From Bryobacterales bacterium (lineage in GTDB: Bacteria > Acidobacteriota > Terriglobia > Bryobacterales > Bryobacteraceae), in assembly GCA_003167495.1 (NCBI GenBank), contig PMSX01000237.1, positions 1-55,616 on the forward strand: DNA of 55,616 nt, read 5' to 3'. This document shows positions 17,089-25,929 of the stretch, piece after piece. The notes beneath the pieces were generated by a model, which was not told the DNA's origin, made no database searches, and was given only the letters and a program-made list of their open reading frames with translations. The first letter of the stretch is position 1. The number at the start of each line of letters is the position of its first letter. A program made the translations under genes and the position numbers.

Positions 17089-18435
17089 TTGAACAAACGA
17101 TTGAAAATTGCATTTGTCAACCAGCCCTTTGATACGATCATCCCCCCTTTCCAGAACTCCGTCGGCGCATGCACCTATGGTGTCCTGCCTTATTTGGGAA
17201 GAAGTTGCGATATTGTCGTCTACGGTATCGAAGACTTTAACCGAGATAGGGAAACCGCCGCCTTTGGGGGGAAGGTATCGTTTCGTTTTTTTCCTTCCAC
17301 TCCCGCCGACCGGCTGCTTCATTCGCTAAGGATCAAGAGTTCGAAGCTGGTTCAGTTTTCTGCGCCCTTATCCACATCTTCCTGGTTTTTTCCCGCGTTT
17401 GGTCGGCAAGTGGCCATGGACCTCAGCAAGCAACAGTGCGACGTAATTCATGTGCAGCACAGTTCCCAGTACATTCCGATCATTCGGGAGTTCAATCCAC
17501 AGGCGAAAATTGTGCTTCATTTGCACGCCGAGTGGTTTTCTCAAAGCCGTTTCGAAGTGCTGCGGCGCAGACTGCAGAGTGTCGACCTTCTAACCTGCGT
17601 TAGTAACTACGTCGCGGAGAAAACGAAACGGAATTTTCCCGCCATCGCCGATCGTTGTGAAACCACCTACAACGGGATCGAGCCCAAAGAGTTCAGTCGT
17701 GAAAAAGATTACGAGTCCGCTAGGCGCCGCAAAGAGAAACGCATTCTTTTTGCGGGCGCTGTGTCACCCCAGAAGGGTCCCCATGTTCTCCTGGATGCAT
17801 TTAATCTCGTTGCCGGTCGTTGCCCTGACGTTCGCTTAGACTTTGTTGGTTCCCTGGACAATTATCCATTGGAGGAAAGCTTTGATCTGGCAGACCGTCA
17901 ATTGATTAAAAGCGTAGCTCCGTTTTATGCGAGAGACCGCTTCGAGTTACTAAAAACAAAGTTGTCGCTGGCATCGCAAGACGCGGGAACCTATCAATCG
18001 TACTTGAAAAAGAGGTTGCCGCCAGAGATAGCCGGCAAGGTTTCCTTTCACGGGCACGTGGGCGTGCGCCAGGATTTGATCGACTGGTACTATGACGCAG
18101 ACGTGCTTGCCTTCCCGCCAATCTGGGACGAAGGATTCGGGTTGCCGCCTGTAGAAGCGATGGCTTCGGGCACGCCTGTTGTCGCCACCCGTTCGGGGGC
18201 AGTTCTTGAGACCGTTGACGATGGTGTTACCGGTCTTTGGGTCGATAAAAACGATTCGAAGGCTCTGGCCGAAGCCCTTCTCCGGCTTCTCCAAGACGAT
18301 GACTTAAGGGAGAAGATGGGGAGAGAGGCCCGCCACCGGATGCTTGAGCATTTCACGTGGCAGAAGGTGGCCGAGAGAATGTTTATTCGGTACGCGGCGT
18401 TGTGTGGGCTTAGTGTCGAAGCAATGATTCGGTAA
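17089..18435 (+). CDS. GT4 family glycosyltransferase (intact copy)
   Basis: A retaining GT-B glycosyltransferase of 448 residues. The N-terminal half has I-A-F-V-N-Q-P-F-D and D-V-I-H-V-Q-H-S-S; the donor half has R-I-L-F-A-G-A-V-S-P-Q-K-G and the E348/E356 pair in D-E-G-F-G-L-P-P-V-E-A-M-A-S-G-T-P. There is an unusual insertion of about 70 residues between the first donor-domain strand and the catalytic loop. The start codon is TTG at 17089, behind a GAGAAACGAGA stretch; the decayed paralogue at 13537 is similar from codon 8 on. The next gene starts three bases after its stop, so they are probably co-translated. Confidence 0.92.
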   Translation: MNKRLKIAFVNQPFDTIIPPFQNSVGACTYGVLPYLGRSCDIVVYGIEDFNRDRETAAFGGKVSFRFFPSTPADRLLHSLRIKSSKLVQFSAPLSTSSWFFPAFGRQVAMDLSKQQCDVIHVQHSSQYIPIIREFNPQAKIVLHLHAEWFSQSRFEVLRRRLQSVDLLTCVSNYVAEKTKRNFPAIADRCETTYNGIEPKEFSREKDYESARRRKEKRILFAGAVSPQKGPHVLLDAFNLVAGRCPDVRLDFVGSLDNYPLEESFDLADRQLIKSVAPFYARDRFELLKTKLSLASQDAGTYQSYLKKRLPPEIAGKVSFHGHVGVRQDLIDWYYDADVLAFPPIWDEGFGLPPVEAMASGTPVVATRSGAVLETVDDGVTGLWVDKNDSKALAEALLRLLQDDDLREKMGREARHRMLEHFTWQKVAERMFIRYAALCGLSVEAMIR

Positions 18436-18437
18436 AG

Positions 18438-20201
18438 ATGAAGGGAATGATCGCAACTAGCATCCCGGTTTGGTCGAAATTCGATTTGGGCTCGGTGGTA
18501 CTCTGGCGCTCCGCCACGATCGTCGCCGCGGCGGTCATGTTGGTGCGTATCCTGCAGACGGTGTTCCTCTTCAACAACACCTGCGATGAGCCGTTCCATA
18601 TCGCCTCGGCTGTGGTCATGTACGACGTGGGGAAAGAATCCTCCGGCGTCGAGCAGCCACCGTTGACCCGTGTCGTGGCTGGGCTGCCACTCTATCTGCG
18701 CGGCGTGCGCTTGCCACCCGCAAAACTCACCACTGCTGTTGTCGCGATGGCCGACACTTACTCGCAAGGAACGCAAATTCTCTTCCACAGTAACTTGAGC
18801 TACTGGCAGCTGCTGACGACGGCTCGCCTTAGCATGTTGATTTTCCCGTTAATCGCACTGCTGTATCTCTATCTATTGGCAGCGTGGATCGGCAACGAAT
18901 TCACTGCTACACTCTCCGTCGTCCTCTTCAGTCTCGACCCCGCGCTGCTTGGACATTCGACATGGGTCCACACCGACGTAGCGGCCTGTGCGGGTTTCTT
19001 AGCCGCAACGTATCACGGACTTCGTTGGGTGGTGCTGGGCGGCGGCGGCCGCGCGGTCGTAACAGGTATCGCCGCCGGTGTCGCGGTCGCCGCCAAATTC
19101 TCCTGTATTTTCGTCTTCCCCGTAATCGGTTTGCTGATGATCCTCCAGCCGTTGTTGACTGTTACGGGAGAACTGCCAAGGACTCTGCGCGCCTACTTTG
19201 GCCGTTGGCCCTCAGTTAGACAGATGGCAACGGTGGCCGTGGCCGCATTTGTCACGCTGTGGGCCACCTATTTCTTCAACGTGGACCGGCTGAGCAATCA
19301 GAGCATCTTCGTAGAGCCTCAATCGGAATTCAAGCGGATTCCCTTGCGCATCCGCAACGCCGAAATACCGATGCCTAGCTTTGCGCTAGGACTAATGAAG
19401 CTGGTCTCTCACAATAAAGCAGGAAATAACAGCTATCTGAATGGAAAGTTTAGCGATGTTGGTTGGTGGTACTACTTTCCAGAAGCAATCGCGCTTAAAG
19501 AGCCACTGGCACTCCTGGGCGGATTGCTGGCCGCCGGGTTGTTATTCTTCGTGCCGCGGTACCGGCCCGCCCGGTGGAAGACCGCCGCGATGCTGATCCC
19601 CCCCGCTGTGTTCTTGGCTGCCGCAATGACCGGGCACCTCGACATCGGGATTCGCCACGTGCTGCCGGTGCTGCCCTTTCTTTATCTGTTGGTCTGTTTC
19701 CAACTCACACGCGCCGGGATCAAAGGCTTGTCCCTTTTAGGTGTCCTGATAGTCACAGCGGTGATAGAGTCGGTATGGATCGCGCCCAACTACACCGAGT
19801 TCTTCAACCTAGCCGCTGGTGGACCGGCTCGCGGCGCGAAGTACCTCATCGACAGCAATATCGACTTCGGTCAGGACATCGCCCGTCTCGCGGAATGGCT
19901 GCATTCCGATCAGGCTCGCGGGCGAAAGTATTCGCTCCGTCTGTACATGTTTCCCGACAAGAGTTTGTGCCGGACCTTTGGATTGGACCCGGCGGCGCTG
20001 TTCCGAGATTCGCATAGCGGTTTGCTCGCGATCAGCAAGAACGTTCGATACGGCTTGGGGGCCGGCGCCACGGAAGATTGGCTCAACCAACCCAAGCCGG
20101 ATTACAGCTGGCTCTCGGGATATCCGATCGTCCAGCAGATCGGCTACTCGATCGACGTCTACGATCTCAATGTGCCGCTTCGGCAGCACTCTGCCAAATG
20201 A
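18438..20201 (+). CDS. GT-C family membrane glycosyltransferase (ArnT/PMT-like)
   Basis: A 587-residue polytopic membrane protein. The first helix (about residues 26-44) is followed by N-N-T-C-D-E-P-F-H, the acidic D-E motif of the first periplasmic loop in GT39-type enzymes that use polyprenyl-phosphate sugars. About ten more hydrophobic segments follow, including L-A-A-A-M-T-G-H-L-D-I-G-I-R-H-V-L-P, a typical late-loop signature of this group. The C-terminal ~130 residues are soluble and probably periplasmic. It likely adds a side sugar after flipping. The last four bases overlap the next gene as ATGA. Confidence 0.88.
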   Translation: MKGMIATSIPVWSKFDLGSVVLWRSATIVAAAVMLVRILQTVFLFNNTCDEPFHIASAVVMYDVGKESSGVEQPPLTRVVAGLPLYLRGVRLPPAKLTTAVVAMADTYSQGTQILFHSNLSYWQLLTTARLSMLIFPLIALLYLYLLAAWIGNEFTATLSVVLFSLDPALLGHSTWVHTDVAACAGFLAATYHGLRWVVLGGGGRAVVTGIAAGVAVAAKFSCIFVFPVIGLLMILQPLLTVTGELPRTLRAYFGRWPSVRQMATVAVAAFVTLWATYFFNVDRLSNQSIFVEPQSEFKRIPLRIRNAEIPMPSFALGLMKLVSHNKAGNNSYLNGKFSDVGWWYYFPEAIALKEPLALLGGLLAAGLLFFVPRYRPARWKTAAMLIPPAVFLAAAMTGHLDIGIRHVLPVLPFLYLLVCFQLTRAGIKGLSLLGVLIVTAVIESVWIAPNYTEFFNLAAGGPARGAKYLIDSNIDFGQDIARLAEWLHSDQARGRKYSLRLYMFPDKSLCRTFGLDPAALFRDSHSGLLAISKNVRYGLGAGATEDWLNQPKPDYSWLSGYPIVQQIGYSIDVYDLNVPLRQHSAK

Positions 20202-21469
20202 GCAAAACGCAACTGCCCCGAATTGAGGACCAGCCCGCCATGCCCCCCAAGAAACAATTATTGGCGCTTACAGGGCTTCGGTTTTTCCTCGCGCTCTGGG
20301 TAGTTATCTACCACCAGACGGCACCCGAGAACTATTTAGCACCGCTGATGGCAAAGCTGCCAGAGACCATATTCTGCGTTTTGCGGACAGGGTACGTAGC
20401 GGTAGGCGTCTTCTTTGTTCTATCTGGCTTTGTCCTTTCCTACTCTCATCCACTGGCAAAACGTTTCTCCTCACCGCAGTTAGTTGGTTTCGCAATAGCT
20501 AGATTTGCGAGAATTTACCCGACTTATTGTTTCGGTCTTTTGCTGATTGCCCCATTTATCGTCGCGCAGGTTATAAGGAATTGGTCACCGACCAGTGCAA
20601 CCAATGAAGCGGCGAAAGCCATTCTGAATTGGACTCTTCTCCAGTCGTGGGTTCCACGCGCTGCGCTCTCTTGGAACGCTCCCGGTTGGTCATTATCAGA
20701 CGAAGCGTTTTTTTATTGCTGCTTCCCGTTTGTTGGCGTGGCTCTCTGGAAACTGCCTGGTTTGCGAAGCATCCTGCTAGCGGCCTCGGTGATATGGGCA
20801 GCCGGTTTAATCGCGCCACTCATCGCTTTTAGCGCGCAATTACGTCCATTCGGTATTGCGCCGGCTACGTCGGCGCCGTGGGACGCCAATCCATTCTGGG
20901 CTAATCTGATAAGTTTCAATCCTCTGCTGCGCCTCCCTGATTTCTGTATAGGAATATTGGTTTGCCGCCTCTATCATGAGCTTCACTGGAGGAATAGCTA
21001 CTTGCTAGGAAAGGGATACTGGCTATACATTCCAGGCCTCCTTCTCGAGGTTTTTGCCCTCAGCAATTCTAATGTTCTGCCTCTCTCTTTTGTTCAGAAC
21101 GGCCTTTTGTTGCCCCTTCATTCGCTCATCATATTGGGATTTGCACTAGGGGGTCGGGGTTGCGGCCGGTTGCTTTCTACTTCACCATTGGTCTTCCTGG
21201 GAAATGCGAGCTACGCAATGTACATTTTGCACGTCCCGTTGTTCTTCTGGATGAATGCGATTGCTCAGACACTCTTTAACGTTAGGCTAACTGGTGTTGG
21301 CTGGATGCTCTGCTACTTGACAGTTGTCGTTTGCGTCTCCTCGGTTCTTTTCAAAGTCCTTGAACAGCCGGCTAATCGCATTTTGAAACTCAGACTGAGT
21401 TCACGACTTGATCGATCTTCGCTGAAGCATACTATCGACGAGGAAGCCTGCAGTTCTCCGTCGAGATAG
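20198..21469 (+). CDS. Acyltransferase family 3 protein (OafA/YrhL-like O-acyltransferase)
   Basis: A 423-residue inner-membrane protein that should O-acetylate (or acylate) a sugar of the EPS, using cytoplasmic acyl-CoA. The first membrane helix shows L-T-G-L-R-F-F-L-A-L-W-V-V-I-Y-H, the conserved R-x10-H arrangement of the family, followed by G-V-F-F-V-L-S-G-F-V-L and R-F-A-R-I-Y-P-T-Y. About ten helices in total. I chose ATG 20198 because it overlaps the upstream stop as ATGA; ATG 20240 is also possible. The open frame upstream to 20078 is a shadow of the GT-C gene. Its 3' end and downstream flank recur, degraded, at 25526-25790. Confidence 0.92.
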   Translation: MSKTQLPRIEDQPAMPPKKQLLALTGLRFFLALWVVIYHQTAPENYLAPLMAKLPETIFCVLRTGYVAVGVFFVLSGFVLSYSHPLAKRFSSPQLVGFAIARFARIYPTYCFGLLLIAPFIVAQVIRNWSPTSATNEAAKAILNWTLLQSWVPRAALSWNAPGWSLSDEAFFYCCFPFVGVALWKLPGLRSILLAASVIWAAGLIAPLIAFSAQLRPFGIAPATSAPWDANPFWANLISFNPLLRLPDFCIGILVCRLYHELHWRNSYLLGKGYWLYIPGLLLEVFALSNSNVLPLSFVQNGLLLPLHSLIILGFALGGRGCGRLLSTSPLVFLGNASYAMYILHVPLFFWMNAIAQTLFNVRLTGVGWMLCYLTVVVCVSSVLFKVLEQPANRILKLRLSSRLDRSSLKHTIDEEACSSPSR

Positions 21470-21535
21470 AACAGGAAGATAGAACGGATGTGTCGGATTC
21501 GAAACAAGCCGTCCAGGTTTCGGGTGCCCTCCCTT

Positions 21536-21585
21536 ATTGTTGCCGCTTCTTTGGAGCTCGAGCCAAATCGGCACTTGCGTCACGT
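21536..21585 (-). pseudogene. 50-bp fragment nearly identical to the FG-GAP lipoprotein gene
   Basis: Positions 21536-21585 match 27445-27494 at 46 of 50 bases by eye, in the same orientation. On the minus strand both encode V-T-Q-x-P-I-W-L-x-L-x-R-S-G-N-N, a segment of the LamG-like domain of the lipoprotein at 25930. Similarity stops abruptly on both sides. The surrounding interval 21470-21825 has no gene; it holds the downstream flank of the acyltransferase that also recurs at 25712-25790. Confidence 0.7.
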
Positions 21586-21825
21586 GGCCACGCGCCCGGC
21601 CATTGCTAGCGAGCTATAGGTTCGAGGGAAAGAGGGATCGTCGAGACTATGGGGCCGTCACTCGCGCAGACTTCTCGATCAGCCCTCCTGCCTTCTTTTT
21701 TTTTATGCTCGGCGCATAGTACTGCTAGCCCTTTTGATTAGTCATAGGTACTATAATTTAACTCGAATTAAGTTGACTTTCCATGTTGCTTGTCGGTACC
21801 CTAGAAGCCGTCACCGTTGGACACA

Positions 21826-23052
21826 ATGCTCAAGAGATTTGGTTCGAACCTTGCTCTATCGCTCCTCTTATTCTTGACTATTGAGGGGTTCTGCAGCACA
21901 TTTTATGTTCTGCGTAGGAACTATGCCGCTGTAACAGTTAAGCCCGCTACTTCCTTTGTGCAGTATGACGCTGGCCTCGGTTGGAACAGTGTCCCGAATT
22001 TTTACGAAAAGAACTATTTTGCTCCGGGCACTTATTTGAGAACTAACTCACGGGGCTTTCGCGCCAACGAGGAATTCACTCCATCAATTCCCCTGGGCAG
22101 ACTGCGAATTATTTGCGCGGGGGACTCGCAGACCTTCGGGCTGGGCGTCGATAACGATCACACTTGGTGTCAGCTCCTCGAGTCTCTTGACGACAGGCTA
22201 CAGACGGTGAACATCGGGATGGGTGCCTACGGAGTCGACCAGACCTACTTGCGTTATAAGCGGGAAGGGTCAGTGTTGGACCATGACATCAATCTTTTTG
22301 TTGTGATCACCGACGATTTCAGACGCGCCACGCTCAGCAGCTTTATGGGACATCCAAAGCCCGTACTGAAATTGCACAATGGAGAACTCGTTACCGATAA
22401 CGTCCCCGTGCCGGCGCCATCGCGGTTGGCACGCTGGGTCGCGCTCAGAACCGCTCAGGTGAGAGGGTTGGGGACTGAGGGGCAGCTCAGGTCCTCTGTC
22501 ATGCTCGAAAAGCTGTTCGGATTTCTGCGACCGTCTCGTGACTCCTGGATTTCGAATGGCCCGACGGCTGAACAATTTCGGATCTTTGACAAGATGATTG
22601 CGGCAGTCCAAGCGATCAACGAAAACAAGAACAGCGTCCTGGTTTTGGTTTACCTCCCCACGCAGAACTATGACAACGAGCGTGAACTGCCCGCGCAAGC
22701 TTGCCGGGCTTTCCTTCGATCCGAATGCGCCAAGAGGCACATTCAGTTGATCGACCTTGTCGACGACTATCAAAAACTGCCCTTGACCACGCAGGAGGCG
22801 ATGTTCTTCTCGCGGGATTTTACGCAGTATTCGCCTGATACGCCTGGGCACTATAACGACCTCGGCGAACAGTACATTGCGAAGCAACTCTATTCCCGAC
22901 TAGTTTCAATACCACAGATCTCCCAAAGGTTAGACCGGATTTCCCACGCTGGACCCGACCAAGAGCACTCTTCGAAGCGCGAACCTACCCGGACTAAGTC
23001 GACCCAGATGCGCGCTGCACTCCATCAGGGTAACTCACAGGAGCTTCGATGA
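21826..23052 (+). CDS. SGNH/GDSL-type hydrolase family membrane-anchored protein
   Basis: A 408-residue protein with an N-terminal signal anchor (about residues 8-30) and an SGNH fold outside the membrane. The nucleophile block is G-D-S-Q-T-F-G near residue 107; the catalytic Asp/His block is near the end of the fold at S-P-D-T-P-G-H-Y-N-D-L-G. Such proteins in glycan clusters are often O-acetyl-esterases or acyltransferases of the polysaccharide. The last ~60 residues are polar and low-complexity. ATG 21826 is preferred to TTG 21817, which adds only three residues. Its stop overlaps the SxtJ start (ATGA), so the cassette 21826-25479 is probably one transcript. Confidence 0.85.
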   Translation: MLKRFGSNLALSLLLFLTIEGFCSTFYVLRRNYAAVTVKPATSFVQYDAGLGWNSVPNFYEKNYFAPGTYLRTNSRGFRANEEFTPSIPLGRLRIICAGDSQTFGLGVDNDHTWCQLLESLDDRLQTVNIGMGAYGVDQTYLRYKREGSVLDHDINLFVVITDDFRRATLSSFMGHPKPVLKLHNGELVTDNVPVPAPSRLARWVALRTAQVRGLGTEGQLRSSVMLEKLFGFLRPSRDSWISNGPTAEQFRIFDKMIAAVQAINENKNSVLVLVYLPTQNYDNERELPAQACRAFLRSECAKRHIQLIDLVDDYQKLPLTTQEAMFFSRDFTQYSPDTPGHYNDLGEQYIAKQLYSRLVSIPQISQRLDRISHAGPDQEHSSKREPTRTKSTQMRAALHQGNSQELR

Positions 23053-23471
23053 GCACCACGCATGAAGACTTTAAACGGCAGATACACAGCCGTGGTCCGT
23101 CGGATCGCAACTTTGGTTTCGTGTTTACTGCGGCCTTTCTATTTTTCGGATTATGGCCGTTACTCCGCCATCACCCGATGCGCCTCTGGTGCCTGGTCAT
23201 GAGTGGCGCCATAGTCGTCGTCACCCTCAGCAGGCCCACATGGTTGCATCTTCCAAATCGTATCTGGACGAAATGCGGTGCCCTTCTGGGCAAAGTCGTA
23301 AACCCGATCGTCACCGGATTATTGTTCTACCTGGTCTTCACACCCACGGCGGTCTTCCTTCGTTGGGCCGGTAAAGATCCCTTGCGCCTATCAATCGACC
23401 ATAACGCAGAGACCTATTGGATTCCACGAGGTGCTTCCGCGGACAGTTCCAATATGGCCGATCAATTCTGA
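23049..23471 (+). CDS. SxtJ family membrane protein
   Basis: A 140-residue protein with three hydrophobic helices (about residues 23-42, 46-63 and 78-105) and the C-terminal D-H-N-A-E-T-Y-W-I-P-R block typical of SxtJ-type proteins. The family is named from the saxitoxin cluster, where it sits beside a carbamoyltransferase; its biochemical role is not established. Here it keeps the same order, SxtJ then DUF5989 then carbamoyltransferase. Start ATG overlaps the stop of the SGNH gene. Confidence 0.88.
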   Translation: MSTTHEDFKRQIHSRGPSDRNFGFVFTAAFLFFGLWPLLRHHPMRLWCLVMSGAIVVVTLSRPTWLHLPNRIWTKCGALLGKVVNPIVTGLLFYLVFTPTAVFLRWAGKDPLRLSIDHNAETYWIPRGASADSSNMADQF

Positions 23472-23484
23472 AAGAGAGAAAACA

Positions 23485-23634
23485 ATGTCGTTTTTATCTG
23501 AATTCTGGAAGTTCCTTCGAGTTCGAAAAAAGATCTGGCTGGTGCCGGTCCTGACAGTAATGATCTTCTTCGGAGTGCTGCTCATCTTTGCCGAGAGCAG
23601 CGCCTTGGCGCCTTTTATCTACACGCTTTTCTAA
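23485..23634 (+). CDS. DUF5989 family small membrane protein
   Basis: A 49-residue protein, M-S-F-L-S-E-F-W-K-F-L-R-V-R-K-K followed by one transmembrane helix and the family's closing A-P-F-I-Y-T-L-F. Behind an A/G-rich ribosome site (GAAAGAGAGAAAACA) at ATG 23485; the open frame extends further upstream but that part overlaps the SxtJ end. Small partner of the carbamoyltransferase in many bacterial clusters; its function is unknown. Confidence 0.88.
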   Translation: MSFLSEFWKFLRVRKKIWLVPVLTVMIFFGVLLIFAESSALAPFIYTLF

Positions 23635-23643
23635 AAGAAGCTT

Positions 23644-25479
23644 ATGTGGATTCTTGGTATCTCCGCCTTTTACCACGACAGCGCCGCTGCCTTGATCCGC
23701 GATGGAGAAGTCGTCGCGGCGGCTCAGGAAGAGCGCTTCACGCGCAAAAAACACGATTCCCGGTTCCCGGTTAACGCGATTCAGTACTGTCTTGAATCCA
23801 GCAACGTTGCGCGTGATCGGCTGGATCATGTCGTCTTCTATGAAAAGCCCTTCCTCAAATTTGATCGGCTGCTGGAAAACTATCTTACTTTCGCTCCGCG
23901 CGGCCTGCGGTCTTTTCAAATGGCGCTTCCACTTTGGATACGTGAGAAGCTCTTCCAAAAAGACCTTCTTTGCCGCGAGCTTCACGACGTGTGGCCGGAT
24001 TTCGATTGGGCGAGCCGGCTGCTTTTCACAGAACATCACCAGAGCCATGCCGCGAGCGCATTTTTCCCGTCTCCGTTCGAGAATGCACTGGTTCTGACGA
24101 TGGACGGCGTCGGCGAATGGACCACTACGTCCGTTGCCTTGGGTAGCGGAAATCGGCTGAATTTCATCTCCGAAATCCGTTATCCGCACTCACTCGGATT
24201 ACTTTATTCGGCGTTCACTTACTATACGGGGTTCAAGGTTAATTCAGGCGAGTACAAAGTCATGGGTTTGGCGCCTTACGGCGAGCCGCGCTACGCCCAG
24301 TTGATCCTTGATCGGCTGATCGATCTGAAGCGCGACGGATCGTTTCGCCTGAACCTCGACTATTTCGATTACTGCACCGGCCTGACGATGACGAACGATA
24401 AGTTCTCTGCGCTTTTCGGAGGACCTCCCCGAAATCCAGATGAGCTGCTCACATCGCATCACATGGATCTGGCGGCATCGATACAGGCTGTTCTAGAAGA
24501 GGTTGTGCTGCGGATGACTTGCTCACTCGCAAGGCAGACGGGTAGCCGCAATCTTTGCATCGCGGGAGGGGTAGGCCTGAACTGCGTGGCAAACGGTAAG
24601 CTGCTGAGGACCGGCCGGTTTGATGGTCTTTGGATCCAACCGGCCGCGGGCGATGCGGGTGGTGCCGTCGGCGCCGCGTTGGCAGCGTACCACAGCCACC
24701 GAGATCAGCCGCGAAATCTTAATGGTCATATCGATGGGATGAAAGGTGCCTACTTGGGGCCCTCCTTCGAAAATGCCGATGTCGAGCGCCGTTTGACGAA
24801 GCTGGGCGCCAAGTTTGCTGTCTGCACAGACACCGAACTGCTTGATCGCTCCGCGGAGGCGCTGGTGGAAGGTAAGGCCGTGGGCTGGTTCCAGGGCCGT
24901 ATGGAGTTCGGCCCACGCGCTCTGGGCAACCGCTCCATACTCGGCGACGCCCGATCCCCCACCATGCAGTCGCTGCTGAATCTGAAGGTGAAATACCGTG
25001 AATCTTTCCGCCCTTTCGCTCCCTCGATACTTCGCGAAGACTTAGGCGACTGGTTCGAGATGGATGCGGATAGTCCTTATATGCTCCTGGTCGCGGACGT
25101 CCAAGAGCACCGTCGCATAGCTATGACGCCCGAACAACAGAAGCTCTTCGGCATCGACAAACTCAATGTGCCCCGCAGCGAAATCCCCGCGGTAACACAC
25201 GTCGATTATTCCGCTCGTGTCCAGACCGTTCATGCCGAGACCAATCCTCGCTACCATGCGTTGATTTCGGCATTCAAAGGGCGTACCGGCTGCCCCGTGA
25301 TTGTAAATACGAGTTTCAATATTCGCGGCGAGCCCATCGTTTGCACGCCGGAAGATGCCTTCCGTTGTTTTATGGGCACTGAGATCGAAATTCTAGCGAT
25401 TGAGAATTGCTTCCTCCGCAAAGAAGATCAGGACCAAAGCCTGCAGCGGGACTATCGCCAAACTTTCGAGCTTGATTAA
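23644..25479 (+). CDS. Carbamoyltransferase (NodU/CmcH/TobZ family)
   Basis: A 611-residue enzyme that forms carbamoyl-adenylate from carbamoyl phosphate and ATP and transfers the carbamoyl group to a hydroxyl, here presumably of a sugar. The N-terminal Kae1-like half has G-I-S-A-F-Y-H-D-S-A-A-A-L, Q-E-E-R-F-T-R-K-K-H-D, the metal-binding H-H-Q-S-H-A-A-S-A and M-G-L-A-P-Y-G-E-P; then C-I-A-G-G-V-G-L-N-C-V-A-N and P-A-A-G-D-A-G-G-A-V-G. The C-terminal YrdC-like half has G-P-R-A-L-G-N-R-S-I-L-G-D and F-R-P-F-A-P-S-I-L. Last gene of the rightward EPS locus, nine bases after DUF5989. Confidence 0.95.
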   Translation: MWILGISAFYHDSAAALIRDGEVVAAAQEERFTRKKHDSRFPVNAIQYCLESSNVARDRLDHVVFYEKPFLKFDRLLENYLTFAPRGLRSFQMALPLWIREKLFQKDLLCRELHDVWPDFDWASRLLFTEHHQSHAASAFFPSPFENALVLTMDGVGEWTTTSVALGSGNRLNFISEIRYPHSLGLLYSAFTYYTGFKVNSGEYKVMGLAPYGEPRYAQLILDRLIDLKRDGSFRLNLDYFDYCTGLTMTNDKFSALFGGPPRNPDELLTSHHMDLAASIQAVLEEVVLRMTCSLARQTGSRNLCIAGGVGLNCVANGKLLRTGRFDGLWIQPAAGDAGGAVGAALAAYHSHRDQPRNLNGHIDGMKGAYLGPSFENADVERRLTKLGAKFAVCTDTELLDRSAEALVEGKAVGWFQGRMEFGPRALGNRSILGDARSPTMQSLLNLKVKYRESFRPFAPSILREDLGDWFEMDADSPYMLLVADVQEHRRIAMTPEQQKLFGIDKLNVPRSEIPAVTHVDYSARVQTVHAETNPRYHALISAFKGRTGCPVIVNTSFNIRGEPIVCTPEDAFRCFMGTEIEILAIENCFLRKEDQDQSLQRDYRQTFELD

Positions 25480-25525
25480 TTAAACAACCCCATCGCCGCG
25501 TACCAACACACAAAGATTAAGACAT

Positions 25526-25790
25526 GGTGTTGGCTGGATGCTCTGCTACTTGACAGTTGGTCGATCTTCGCTGAAGCATACTATCGACCAGGACCAACTT
25601 GCAAAAGTTTGCGTACAATGCTCCGGCTCGGAGGTTCTTACTGAGCCGTGACTGCGAAGGGGCGGCAACGATACTCCAATTTACGCAATTAGGCAGTAGG
25701 AAGCTGGTAGCCCCGTCGAGATAGAACAAGAAAGTGGAACGGAGGTATCACACTCGAAACAAGCCGGCCATGTTTCAGCGCTCCCTTTTT
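25526..25790 (+). pseudogene. Decayed copy of the acyltransferase 3' end, split by a MITE-like repeat
   Basis: 25526-25558 equals the acyltransferase gene at 21293-21325 base for base (G-G-T-G-T-T-G-G-C-T-G-G-A-T-G and on). After a deletion of about 85 bp, 25559-25586 continues with the match to 21412-21439, then a 110-bp repeat is inserted, and 25701-25790 resumes the match to 21443-21533, including the stop region and about 60 bp of downstream flank. No reading frame survives. The rest of the interval 25480-25929 shows nothing else recognisable. Confidence 0.85.
25587..25699 (+). repeat. MITE-like dispersed repeat, copy A
   Basis: About 110 bp, most similar to copy C at 38256-38367 and, in its right half, copy B at 34791-34852. 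All three share G-C-G-G-C-A-A-C-G-A-T-A-C-T-C-C-A-A-T-T and the following T-T-A-C-G-C-A-A-T. It contains a perfect hairpin CTCCG-GCT-CGGAG at 25621-25633. The parent acyltransferase sequence at 21432-21450 shows the site without the element, so this copy is a real insertion; flanking AGGA on both sides may be a target duplication. Confidence 0.8.
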
Positions 25791-25929
25791 TTCCCCATGC
25801 AATTAGGTTAAGCCGTTGACCGTTATCCAATCGAACGCCGGATAGGCTTTTGGTGCTTGAATTGCCAGCAGCCTATCCTTGGATTCGAAAATGCTCGCGA
25901 GCGGTCCTATTTTTCCCATCAAAGGTAAC

